NCBI GenBank assembly: GCA_903925195.1
Contig: CAIYEO010000017.1
Location: 1-18,790, forward strand
DNA: 18,790 nucleotides
Direction: 5' to 3'
From: an uncultured Candidatus Saccharibacteria bacterium
GTDB taxonomy: Bacteria; Patescibacteria; Saccharimonadia; Saccharimonadales; UBA4665
Of the stretch, positions 8,064 to 15,020 are shown piece by piece; position 1 is the first letter of the stretch, and each line of letters begins with the position of its first letter. The notes beneath the pieces are model-generated. The model did no database searches and was not told the DNA's origin. It was given only the letters and a program-made list of their open reading frames with translations. Position numbers and translations under genes: made by a program.

Positions 8064-9014
8064 TTATATACTATCAAGACCATTTATCTCGTTGGAATAT
8101 ACTTCGGGCATATATTCATTCGGTAATAAGGCATTATCATTCAAGTTCATTCCGTCTATAAAGACCCTGCCGATATCTTTAGAATTATCTCTAATTTTAT
8201 TCATTCCACGCTCAATTACACAATACGCAGGTAATGTATCATAAGGACCTCCGTAAGGATGGGGGTTGAGCTCGCTATAGGTTTCAAAAGGATTACCAAA
8301 CTGCTGCAAGTTTTCTAGTGGTGGGATATCAAAAATAGCCAGTAAGTTATTTTTTTGATGAGCTAGGGCATATCTTAGGCATGAATGATAGAAAAGCATA
8401 CTTACTCCATTTATATCTCCATGAGCACCTCTGTATTCATCAGAAGATGCATGTGTGGCTATATCAAGAGATTCATTTAAGACTAGATTAACGCCCTCCC
8501 TTTCTCCTAGCCTTGCCCATGCTAACGATGGTGAATATTCTTCGTCTTTAGAAAAATATTGAGATTTAATCTCATCAATCCAGGGATTATCTACTTCGTC
8601 CTTTACAAGGTCATTGACATCTTTAAAGCCAACTTCACTATGGTGCTGTATAATTCTCAAAATTCCTGCTGGAACAGGCCTTTCAGCTGAGGCGTCAATA
8701 ACTGTTGCGAATATGCTTTGACTGTCATACTTACCATAATCTTCTATAATCTGACTAGGTTTTTGTTTAAAGATCTTAGAAAATACATCAGTTTCAACTG
8801 ATAATGGTATGTCTGCGAACTGACTATCACCTTTTATATAGGAAACGACAAATTTTCTATCTCCTAATTCGCTCTTAATGTCACATTCAATACCTTCTTC
8901 TAGGTATTGTTCAGTTAAATCCATTATTCTATCCTTCTTGAATCTTTGCGCTATAGTTTCGTCGCTATCATATGGAAAATCTGAACAAGATTCTCTGGTA
9001 ATAATTTCACTCAT
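8064..9014 (-). CDS. Uncharacterised protein, possible GNAT/N-acyltransferase fold
   Basis: A soluble 316-aa protein I do not recognise with confidence. Features visible: an acidic N-terminus; a strand-like IFATVIDASAERPVPAGILRII (about 106-127), which resembles the central strand pair of GNAT-type acyltransferases; a DIATHASSDEYRGAHGD stretch (about 184-200) followed by a helix and an FDIPPLENLQQFG segment, the arrangement seen in autoinducer-synthase-like or N-acyl amino acid synthase folds. No signal peptide or TM helix is seen. The start overlaps the stop of the upstream membrane protein gene (ATGA), so the two are translationally coupled, and a strong AAGGAGAT ribosome binding site precedes it. 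A lipid- or acyl-modifying role alongside a membrane partner is only a suggestion. Confidence 0.5.
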   Translation of the reverse strand: MSEIITRESCSDFPYDSDETIAQRFKKDRIMDLTEQYLEEGIECDIKSELGDRKFVVSYIKGDSQFADIPLSVETDVFSKIFKQKPSQIIEDYGKYDSQSIFATVIDASAERPVPAGILRIIQHHSEVGFKDVNDLVKDEVDNPWIDEIKSQYFSKDEEYSPSLAWARLGEREGVNLVLNESLDIATHASSDEYRGAHGDINGVSMLFYHSCLRYALAHQKNNLLAIFDIPPLENLQQFGNPFETYSELNPHPYGGPYDTLPAYCVIERGMNKIRDNSKDIGRVFIDGMNLNDNALLPNEYMPEVYSNEINGLDSI

Positions 9015-9817
9015 AATTGATCTCCTTGATTCATTTTATCTTTATTCCTGGCTTTTCTTTTATTGACATAGCCCATTGATCTAGTGATAGCAAAAAGGCC
9101 TATGTAGGTTAATGGACTTTTTAGTACTGGTAGTGCGATATTAGACCCTTCTTGAGAATTAAGCATGTTATTTGTTATCCATAATCCTCCAGAAGCAGCA
9201 ATGCCAGCAGCAAAATTTGAAGCAGCTAGTGCACCAACAGCAATAGATCCAGTCTTCATGTCCTCTTTAAAAGTTTTAGTGTTATCTCTAGCATGATTTC
9301 TAATAATAACCCCTGGAGAACCAAGACCAAGTGCTAATCCTGCGGTATCAGCTGCATCAATTAAATTATCTTTAATCCCCTTGCCAGTTTTCGAGACTGA
9401 ATCTGAGATTGAATCAGAATTGCTATTAAACCTTTCGCCCATAGCTTTGGATGCTCTTTTATTATTCATAAGACTAGCAGACACACCTAAAGTTAGTGCA
9501 CCTTCAATAACGGCACTAGTAGCACCCATGGCGCCCCCAGTTATAAATGGATTGTTCCAGTGCTCAAAAGACCATACACCTACTCTCCCAAGAGTAAATT
9601 CCATGCCAACTTCATGAAAGCCCAGTAAGGCAATACTTCCTATTGTGGTTATTCGATTAAAAACAGATCCTTCTGCAAGATCTTTGCGTGCTTCATGTCC
9701 CACAGCTTTAGTATCAGAAATGAAGGTTTTCAAATCCCTAATAGCATCCTGGCTTAAATTACGATTTAATGATGGATCTTCTTGGTCTTGAGTATTATTG
9801 GATAATATTTCTGACAT
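9011..9817 (-). CDS. Uncharacterised multi-pass membrane protein
   Basis: A 268-aa protein of unknown family. After a polar N-terminus (about 1-50) there are several small-residue-rich hydrophobic segments, near 53-70, 90-118, 155-172, 195-222 and 228-250, ending in a basic tail (KRKARNKDK). I choose the ATG at 9817 because AAAGGA lies just upstream. A TTG at 9868 in the same frame would only add a low-complexity Phe/Leu/Lys leader encoded by the hairpin region. The gene overlaps the next one by 4 nt and is expected to be cotranscribed with it. Alternating Gly/Ala-rich helices suggest tight packing rather than transport, but no function can be assigned. Confidence 0.6.
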   Translation of the reverse strand: MSEILSNNTQDQEDPSLNRNLSQDAIRDLKTFISDTKAVGHEARKDLAEGSVFNRITTIGSIALLGFHEVGMEFTLGRVGVWSFEHWNNPFITGGAMGATSAVIEGALTLGVSASLMNNKRASKAMGERFNSNSDSISDSVSKTGKGIKDNLIDAADTAGLALGLGSPGVIIRNHARDNTKTFKEDMKTGSIAVGALAASNFAAGIAASGGLWITNNMLNSQEGSNIALPVLKSPLTYIGLFAITRSMGYVNKRKARNKDKMNQGDQL

Positions 9818-9846
9818 GATTTTTCCTTTTTTTAATTTTAAAAATA

Positions 9847-9892
9847 AAAAAACGAAATCCAAGCACAATTAAATGCATGAATTTCGTTTTTT
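9847..9892 (-). promoter_or_regulatory. Terminator-like hairpin in the leader of the 9817 gene
   Basis: AAAAAACGAAAT (9847-9858) and ATTTCGTTTTTT (9881-9892) form a 12-bp perfect stem with a 22-nt loop. Read on the minus strand it is followed by a long U-rich tract (TTTTTTTATTTTT partly overlapping the stem), so it has the form of an intrinsic terminator. It lies about 30 nt before the ATG at 9817 and not after any minus-strand gene. It may attenuate that gene, or its promoter may lie between the hairpin and the ATG. Confidence 0.5.
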
Positions 9893-9987
9893 CTAATAAA
9901 GTACTATTCTCAATTTAATAAGAATAATGGTAGTATTTTAATAGATAAATACCCAAAGCGCAAGTACTTTTACGATAGGAATATATA

Positions 9988-10350
9988 ATGCAAAAAATTG
10001 TTATAGTAGAAGACGATAAACCAATAAGAGAAATGTATGAGTTTAAAATTAAAAGTGCGGGTTATGATGTCCATACAGCTAGCGATGGCCTGGAAGGTTT
10101 AAGTACTGTAGAAAATGTTAGACCAGATTTAATTCTATTAGATATAAAAATGCCTATCATGAATGGTGATGAGATGCTCAAGAAACTCCGGGAAACAAAA
10201 TGGGGATCTAGCGTAAAAGTAATAATTTTAACTAATCTTAGTAAGGATGAAGCACCTGCTATATTAAAACTATTGCACGTAGATAGATATGTCGTAAAAG
10301 CTCATTTCACACCCACTGAAATTATAGATATTATTAAGGAAGTACTTTAA
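9988..10350 (+). CDS. Single-domain (REC-only) response regulator
   Basis: The 120-aa protein is a receiver domain with no output domain. Acidic residues Glu8-Asp9-Asp10, phospho-acceptor Asp52 (LLDIKMP), Thr82 and Lys104 are all present, so phosphorylation is expected. An AGGA ribosome binding site lies 7 nt before the ATG. A second REC-only gene follows 46 nt downstream. Such proteins work as phosphate shuttles or by binding a target, as CheY does. A nearby histidine kinase is encoded divergently at 5893-8013 and may be the donor. No DNA-binding domain is present, so direct transcriptional control is unlikely. Confidence 0.92.
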   Translation: MQKIVIVEDDKPIREMYEFKIKSAGYDVHTASDGLEGLSTVENVRPDLILLDIKMPIMNGDEMLKKLRETKWGSSVKVIILTNLSKDEAPAILKLLHVDRYVVKAHFTPTEIIDIIKEVL

Positions 10351-10396
10351 TTGCAATATGTACAAAAGCCTAAAATAGTCGTAGAATAAGCTTATA

Positions 10397-10804
10397 ATGA
10401 AAAAAATAGCTATCATTGAAGACGATCAGGCTATCTCCCAAATGTATCGTATGAAATTCGAATCTGAGGGTTACCAGGTAGAAACAGCTGAAAACGGTAA
10501 ACTTGGTCTAGAACTTGCTGAAAAAATGAAACCCGATATGATTCTGTTAGATATAATGATGCCAGAAATGAATGGCGATGAGATGTTAGCTCAGATGCGT
10601 GAACAGCCTTGGGGTAAGCATATAAAAGTAATGGTATTAACAAATGTTGGCGAGGAAGAATTACCTCATCGACTTTCTACTCTCGATGTTTTAGATGTAA
10701 TACTTAAGGCCAATATGACACCACGACAAGTATCTGACAAAGTTAAAGAAGAGCTTTCCAAAATAAAAAATGAATTATTAAATCATAATCTAGAAGAAGC
10801 CTAA
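10397..10804 (+). CDS. Second REC-only response regulator, linked to murD
   Basis: A 135-aa receiver domain closely similar to its upstream neighbour (same QMY/EMY helix, LLDIMMPEMNGDEML), indicating tandem duplication. Asp9-Asp10, Asp52, a Thr in VLTNVG and a Lys in ILKAN are conserved. It has a longer charged C-terminal helix (about 118-135) not present in the first copy. The stop codon is one nucleotide from the murD ATG, and the AGAAGAAG near its 3' end can serve as the murD ribosome binding site, so the two genes are very likely coexpressed. This suggests a phosphorylation-controlled link to peptidoglycan precursor synthesis, which is inference. Confidence 0.92.
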   Translation: MKKIAIIEDDQAISQMYRMKFESEGYQVETAENGKLGLELAEKMKPDMILLDIMMPEMNGDEMLAQMREQPWGKHIKVMVLTNVGEEELPHRLSTLDVLDVILKANMTPRQVSDKVKEELSKIKNELLNHNLEEA

Positions 10805-10805
10805 T

Positions 10806-12110
10806 ATGAAGATTGCAATACTAGGCTTTGGCCTTCAAGGAAAGTCTTCTTTTGAATATTGGAATAAAGGTAACGAAGTTACTATTTGTGACCAAAATAA
10901 TATAGACAATGCTCCAACTAACGCAAAGCTAAAAACTGGTGAGAACTACCTAAAAGATCTATCTGAATTTGATCTAATAGTTAGATCTCCAAGTATTTAT
11001 CCAAAAGATATCGTTTCTAGCAACGATGAGTCAATACTAGATAAAGTTACAACTAATACTAACGAGTTTTTTAAAGTTTGTCCTTCGAAAAATATTATCG
11101 GAGTAACAGGAACCAAAGGAAAAGGAACAACTAGTACTCTAATAACAAAAATGCTAGAGGCCGACGGCAAAACAGTACATCTTGGAGGCAACATAGGTAC
11201 ACCTCCGTTAGAAATGCTAAAATCCGGCATAAAAAGTGATGACTGGGTAGTTTTAGAATTAGCTAATTTTCAACTTATCGACATAAAATACTCACCACAT
11301 ATCGCTGTCTGTCTAATGGTCAGCGAAGAACATCTTGATTGGCATAGCAATATGGATGATTATGTTAATTCGAAAAAACAACTTTTTATTCATCAAAAGC
11401 CAGACGATATAGCAATATTCTTTGGCAATAACACTATATCTGAAACTATTGCTAATGCTTCTCCTGGTAAAAAGATATCTTATCTAACTAAATTAGGGGC
11501 TAATGTTATAGGCAATGAAATTGACATTGAAGGTAATAAAATTTGTGGTTTTAACGATATTAAACTTATCGGTGTTCACAATAACGAAAATATATGCGCT
11601 GCGATAACAGCGGCGTGGCAGATTACTCAGAACCAAAAAGCATTATTATCTGCCATAAGAGACTTTACGGGACTTCCGAATCGCTTAGAAATTATCAAAA
11701 GCTCCGATAACATAACCTATTACAATGATTCTTTCGCTTCAGCACCAGAAGCAACACTAGCGGCCATCAACTCAATAACAAATAATAAAATAATGATTAT
11801 CGGTGGACTAGACAGGAATCTTAATTTAGATAACCTTGTGATTGGTATTAAACAAAATTCTTTCGCCGTTAGAAAAGTACTCTTAATTGGTCAGAGCGCA
11901 TCAAGAGTTGCTGCCCAATTAGATAATATCGGCTATACAAATTATGAAATATGCACAGCAAAGACTATGGAAGAAATCGTAGATAAAGCTAAATCTCTAG
12001 CACTTCCTGGCGATAGCATAGTGCTCTCACCAGGCTTCCCTTCTTTCGATATGTTTAGAAACTTTGAAGAAAGAGGCGAAAAGTTTAGACAGGTAGTAAC
12101 TAGTCTATGA
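10806..12110 (+). CDS. murD: MurD-type ligase (UDP-MurNAc-L-Ala:glutamate ligase), probably L-Glu-specific MurD2
   Basis: A 434-aa Mur ligase. It has an N-terminal Rossmann-like domain (ILGFGLQGKSS), the ATP-binding GVTGTKGKGTTS (99-110), and the central-domain motifs LGGNIGTP and LELANFQL. The C-terminal domain follows NRLE and YYNDSFASAPEA. It adds glutamate to UDP-MurNAc-L-alanine in the cytoplasm, using ATP. Canonical MurD has NDSKATN at the last motif; here the Lys-containing segment is replaced by SFASAPEA. The gene overlaps the next one, which looks like MurL, by 4 nt (ATGA). In Xanthomonas oryzae a MurD homologue (MurD2) adds L-Glu and MurL then epimerises it, so I expect L-Glu specificity here. 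That assignment rests on the neighbour and is not readable from this protein alone. Confidence 0.9.
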   Translation: MKIAILGFGLQGKSSFEYWNKGNEVTICDQNNIDNAPTNAKLKTGENYLKDLSEFDLIVRSPSIYPKDIVSSNDESILDKVTTNTNEFFKVCPSKNIIGVTGTKGKGTTSTLITKMLEADGKTVHLGGNIGTPPLEMLKSGIKSDDWVVLELANFQLIDIKYSPHIAVCLMVSEEHLDWHSNMDDYVNSKKQLFIHQKPDDIAIFFGNNTISETIANASPGKKISYLTKLGANVIGNEIDIEGNKICGFNDIKLIGVHNNENICAAITAAWQITQNQKALLSAIRDFTGLPNRLEIIKSSDNITYYNDSFASAPEATLAAINSITNNKIMIIGGLDRNLNLDNLVIGIKQNSFAVRKVLLIGQSASRVAAQLDNIGYTNYEICTAKTMEEIVDKAKSLALPGDSIVLSPGFPSFDMFRNFEERGEKFRQVVTSL

Positions 12111-13405
12111 ATAAATATAATAAATTTATATTCAAGAAATATGAGTTTAATCAGGAATCAAAGGTATTAGATTTATTCTATAGCCTTGATGAAGAAATTA
12201 ATTTTAAGGAAAGTTTTGTTTTTGGCTTTGATTTCGTAGACTATGATAAAACAATTCTCGATCAAGCTTTCTTCTCATTATTTATTATGGCAGGAGTCTC
12301 ATATTACAAAAGCTTCATGCCTAGTCACATTGAAATAGATAACAATAATCTAGATGAAGCATCTAAGGCTTTTTTTGAAAGAACTTACGAAAAAGGACTA
12401 GGAGAATTATTTTATGTCAATCAACTAGACCCTAGTACAAAAATTAACTTCCCGTTTATTGAGAAGGATTCAACAGCAAAAACGTTAAGCGCTCTAAACA
12501 AGAACAAGCTTATTGGTATAGGTGGAGGTAAAGATTCTCTATTGACGCTAGAAATACTGCGAAATAGTGGTCAGCCCATCGTAACTTGGAGCGTTGGCCA
12601 TAGAGATCAACTCAGTCCACTCGTAGAGCTTATGGGAACTAAACATTTATTTATTGACAGGATAATAGATAAACAAATCCTAGAACTTAATAGCCAAGGT
12701 GCTATGAACGGTCACATCCCGATTTCTGCAATTCTAGCCTGCACTGGAACTGTTGTGTCAATTCTTAGCGGTAATTGTGAGGTAGTAGTTTCTAATGAAA
12801 AATCAGCGAATGAACCAAGTCTTTCATATCAAGGAATAGATATTAACCATCAGTATTCAAAGTCATCAGTTTTTGAACAAGATTACCAAGAATACCTAAA
12901 ATCAGAGTTAGATAACTATTCACATTATTATTCTTTCTTGAGGCCTCTTGGTGAACTATATATTGCTGAACTTTTTTCTAAAGTTGGATTCGCTAAATAC
13001 AAATCTGTATTTAGCTCTTGCAATAGAGCATTTACCCAAAATAATAATCAAATATTTTGGTGCGGCGAATGTGCTAAATGTGCATTTAGTTTTTTAATAT
13101 TTACTCCCTTCATAGACAAAGAAGAGCTGGAAGACTTATGGAATGATAAAAACCTACTACTTGATCCTAATCTGGAAAAAACCTATCAAGAGCTACTTGG
13201 AATTAATGGAGAAAAGCCATTGGACTGCGTCGGTGAAATTCGAGAATCAAGACTTGCTATGGAAATGGCTAAAAAAATATATCCTGAACTCACGAAATAC
13301 CAGTATGAATTAGACGATAACTACAACTACCAAGAAATTGGCCCTGATTTAATGCCAGAAGAAGTGAGAATAATTTTACTGAAAGCTTTGGGCGAAAAAA
13401 ATTAA
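12107..13405 (+). CDS. murL: MurL: UDP-MurNAc-L-Ala-L-Glu epimerase
   Basis: The 432-aa protein matches my memory of the MurL family, which inverts the terminal L-Glu of UDP-MurNAc-L-Ala-L-Glu to D-Glu in an ATP-dependent reaction. Seen in the sequence: GIGGGKDSLLTLE (137-149), a PP-loop-like nucleotide-binding motif; SNEKSANEPS (229-238); INHQYSKS (246-253); SSCN (303-306); and a CGECAKC cluster (319-325) that may bind metal. It starts inside the murD stop (ATGA), so expression is coupled. The murD-murL pair would replace glutamate racemase (MurI) and D-Glu-specific MurD. It converges with folD, with overlapping stop codons. The family assignment is from recognition of motifs, not from a search. 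Confidence 0.85.
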   Translation: MNKYNKFIFKKYEFNQESKVLDLFYSLDEEINFKESFVFGFDFVDYDKTILDQAFFSLFIMAGVSYYKSFMPSHIEIDNNNLDEASKAFFERTYEKGLGELFYVNQLDPSTKINFPFIEKDSTAKTLSALNKNKLIGIGGGKDSLLTLEILRNSGQPIVTWSVGHRDQLSPLVELMGTKHLFIDRIIDKQILELNSQGAMNGHIPISAILACTGTVVSILSGNCEVVVSNEKSANEPSLSYQGIDINHQYSKSSVFEQDYQEYLKSELDNYSHYYSFLRPLGELYIAELFSKVGFAKYKSVFSSCNRAFTQNNNQIFWCGECAKCAFSFLIFTPFIDKEELEDLWNDKNLLLDPNLEKTYQELLGINGEKPLDCVGEIRESRLAMEMAKKIYPELTKYQYELDDNYNYQEIGPDLMPEEVRIILLKALGEKN

Positions 13406-14211
13406 GCGACTTTAGTTCGACTAGCCTTTATAACATTTTCAAATAAAGAACAAACTGTTAGCGGACCAACTCCACCTTTTTTGGGAGTTATAACAATATT
13501 ATCCATTTCATAAACAGAGTCATCAAGATCCCCAACAGTAACACCCTTATCACTAGCAGTACCTGCGTCAACAATAACTGTTTTTGGTTTGATCATATCT
13601 GACGTGATAAGACCTGGTTGGCCAGTAGCAGTAATAATTATGTTCGCTTTCAAGCATTCTTCTTTTAATTTAGTAGTAGTTATATCGACTACTGTTAAAT
13701 CAATGTTAGAGGCAAGGAGCATTTTTTCTAATGGTCCGCCGACTAATTTACCTCTACCAACTAACAAAACTTTACTGTTCTTAATATCAACATTATAACC
13801 AGCAAGTAGCCATAAAATAGCATTTGGGGTTGCTGGATCATACACAGGATTGCTTCCTAGCGCATCTACATCTTTATTGCGATCTACTAAATTCAGTATT
13901 GAAGTCGTTTCTGTTTCATCTTCTAAAGGCAGTTGTACGATAATACCGTGTACAGATTCTTCCTTGTTTAAATCCTTAATCTTGTCCTGAACTGCAGATT
14001 GTTCTAATTTAAAAACTTCTACATCAACACCTATATCTGTTCCGTAAGCTTTTTTTAGTTTTACGTAGGTATTTATTGCTGGATCATCTTTACACTGAAT
14101 AATTGCAAGTTTTGGGATTACATGAAGAGACTGAGAAATAGATCTAACTTCTTTGGATTGTCTTAGCTTAATATAGTCCGCTAAATCTTTACCACTTAAT
14201 ATTTTGTTCAT
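13402..14211 (-). CDS. folD: FolD: methylenetetrahydrofolate dehydrogenase/cyclohydrolase
   Basis: A 269-aa bifunctional enzyme interconverting 5,10-methylene-, methenyl- and 10-formyl-tetrahydrofolate with NADP. Catalytic Tyr49 and Lys53 (NTYVKLK), the VHGIIVQLPL strand (87-96, Gln93), DVDAL (114-118), the nucleotide-binding GRGKLVGGP (152-160) and GGVGPLT (246-252) are present. Several motifs differ from the usual forms: GRG instead of GRS, DVDA instead of DVDG and PATPNA instead of PCTPxG. It is also slightly short (about 280-300 aa is usual), in line with a divergent CPR lineage. A TACAAT box ends 9 nt before the ATG and no ribosome binding site is visible. Its 3' end overlaps the murL stop codon. 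Confidence 0.93.
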   Translation of the reverse strand: MNKILSGKDLADYIKLRQSKEVRSISQSLHVIPKLAIIQCKDDPAINTYVKLKKAYGTDIGVDVEVFKLEQSAVQDKIKDLNKEESVHGIIVQLPLEDETETTSILNLVDRNKDVDALGSNPVYDPATPNAILWLLAGYNVDIKNSKVLLVGRGKLVGGPLEKMLLASNIDLTVVDITTTKLKEECLKANIIITATGQPGLITSDMIKPKTVIVDAGTASDKGVTVGDLDDSVYEMDNIVITPKKGGVGPLTVCSLFENVIKASRTKVA

Positions 14212-14257
14212 AATATCGCTATTGTATCATGACTAACAGATAGAGATTAATTTAAAG

Positions 14258-14287
14258 TTTTCAGATTAGGAACAGATATAGTAAAAT
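14258..14287 (+). promoter_or_regulatory. Possible promoter of the tRNA-Lys gene
   Basis: TTTTCA (14258-14263), 18-nt spacer, TAAAAT (14282-14287), 16 nt before the mature 5' end of the tRNA. Both boxes are imperfect; an alternative -10 is TATAGT at 14277. Confidence 0.35.
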
Positions 14288-14303
14288 AAGTGCTTGGAAT
14301 TAA

Positions 14304-14380
14304 GGGCCATTAGCTCAGCTGGTTAGAGCACCTGCCTCTTAAGCAGGGTGTCCTGGGTTCAAGTCCCAGATGGCCCTCCA
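14304..14380 (+). tRNA. trnK: tRNA-Lys (anticodon CTT), anchor of the cassette array
   Basis: A complete cloverleaf: acceptor GGGCCAT/ATGGCCC, D-stem GCTC/GAGC, anticodon stem CCTGC/GCAGG with loop CTCTTAA (anticodon CTT at 14338-14340), variable GTGTC, and T-arm CTGGG-TTCAAGT-CCCAG. The CCA end is encoded. It reads AAG codons. Position 73 (discriminator) is T, whereas bacterial tRNA-Lys normally has A73. The last ten bases TGGCCCTCCA recur at the end of downstream cassettes, so this gene appears to be the integration target that each insertion rebuilds. A terminator follows at once. Confidence 0.97.
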
Positions 14381-14396
14381 ATACGCTTATGCTTAA

Positions 14397-14423
14397 AACA
14401 GAGGTGAAAATGCCTCTGTTTTT
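14397..14423 (+). terminator. Intrinsic terminator after tRNA-Lys / start of cassette 1
   Basis: AACAGAGG (14397-14404) pairs with CCTCTGTT (14413-14420) around an 8-nt loop and is followed by TTT. It ends the tRNA transcript. A homologous hairpin stands at the same place behind the first array repeat, so it probably belongs to the cassette and not to the tRNA gene. Confidence 0.85.
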
Positions 14424-14426
14424 GTA

Positions 14427-14432
14427 TATACT
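14427..14432 (+). promoter_or_regulatory. -10 box of cassette 1, leaderless arrangement
   Basis: TATACT ends 6 nt before the ATG at 14439, so transcription would start at the start codon. A weak -35 (GTGAAA, 14404-14409, four of six) lies 17 nt upstream inside the terminator hairpin. Confidence 0.5.
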
Positions 14433-14438
14433 TTTCTT

Positions 14439-14936
14439 ATGACGTCCGATGATGTTTTAGATATTTACAATTTGTTTAACCAAAACAAAATAACCATATG
14501 GGTTGATGGCGGTTGGTGTATTGATGCGCTACTGGGTAAACAAACCAGAGAGCATCCCGACCTGGATATTGCCGTACAGCGTAAAGACAACACTAGGTTA
14601 CGAGAGTTGCTTGAAAGTAAGGGCTTTCAAGAGCAGAAACGCAATGATAGCGTCCAGTGGATGTATGTTTTGAGAAATGGTGACGGTAAGCAGGTTGATG
14701 TACACGCTTTTGAATATGATGACGCTGGCAAAAACGTTTACGGTATTGAATATCCATATGGTTCTTTAACTGGGAAAGGGACCATAAATGGCCAGGAAGT
14801 AAACTGTATATCTCCTGAATGGATGTTTAAATTCAAGACCGCATACAAGCCAAAAGACAAAGATAAAAGTGATGTTAACGCACTAGCTAATAAGTTTGGG
14901 TATTCTGTGCCTGATTCACATTTGCTTGAACAATAG
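14439..14936 (+). CDS. Nucleotidyltransferase of the lincosamide/aminoglycoside-modifying type
   Basis: A 165-aa protein with the minimal nucleotidyltransferase fold: WVDGGWCIDALLGK (21-34) followed by REHPDLDIAV (37-46), in which Asp41 and Asp43 are the expected metal ligands, and a VDVHAFEYD strand (about 88-96) with the third acidic position. Length and motif order fit LnuA/LnuC lincosamide and ANT(2'')-like aminoglycoside nucleotidyltransferases, which inactivate the drug by AMP transfer. Family members also include proteins of unknown substrate, so resistance is not shown. It is the array gene next to the tRNA. The -10 box lies 6 nt from the ATG without a ribosome binding site, and the last base of its stop codon is the first base of the following repeat, so the cassette is extremely compact. 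Confidence 0.8.
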   Translation: MTSDDVLDIYNLFNQNKITIWVDGGWCIDALLGKQTREHPDLDIAVQRKDNTRLRELLESKGFQEQKRNDSVQWMYVLRNGDGKQVDVHAFEYDDAGKNVYGIEYPYGSLTGKGTINGQEVNCISPEWMFKFKTAYKPKDKDKSDVNALANKFGYSVPDSHLLEQ

Positions 14937-14965
14937 TTGCGATAGCATCTACTGTGGCCCTCCAA
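14936..14965 (+). repeat. Cassette repeat 1 (att-like)
   Basis: Left arm GTTGCGATAGCATCTACTG (14936-14954), then TGGCCCTCCA (14955-14964), identical to the tRNA-Lys 3' end, then A. Downstream identity with the tRNA flank continues (ATACGCTTATGCTTAA, 14965-14980, equals 14381-14396). It overlaps the stop codon of the nucleotidyltransferase gene. Confidence 0.9.
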
Positions 14966-14979
14966 TACGCTTATGCTTA

Positions 14980-15006
14980 AACAGAGATAAAATGTCTCTG
15001 TTTTTT
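14980..15006 (+). terminator. Intrinsic terminator at start of cassette 2
   Basis: AACAGAGA (14980-14987) pairs with TCTCTGTT (14995-15002) around TAAAATG, followed by a T run (15001-15006). Sequence and position relative to the repeat match the hairpin behind the tRNA, with compensating stem changes (GG/CC there, GA/TC here). Confidence 0.88.
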
Positions 15007-15008
15007 GC

Positions 15009-15014
15009 TATAAT
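15009..15014 (+). promoter_or_regulatory. -10 box of cassette 2, leaderless arrangement
   Basis: Consensus TATAAT ends 6 nt before the ATG at 15021, the same spacing as in cassette 1. It directly abuts the terminator T run. The -35 region is poor (GATAAA at 17-nt spacing). Confidence 0.6.
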
Positions 15015-15020
15015 GACCCT

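Noticed and set aside
9818..9868. N-terminal extension of the membrane protein from the TTG at 9868
   Set aside because: The added residues come from the hairpin and A/T tract, and a ribosome binding site fits the ATG at 9817.
9905..9926. Inverted repeat TATTCT/AGAATA between the divergent genes as an operator
   Set aside because: Only 6 bp per arm in very AT-rich DNA, and neither REC protein has a DNA-binding domain; not strong enough to annotate.
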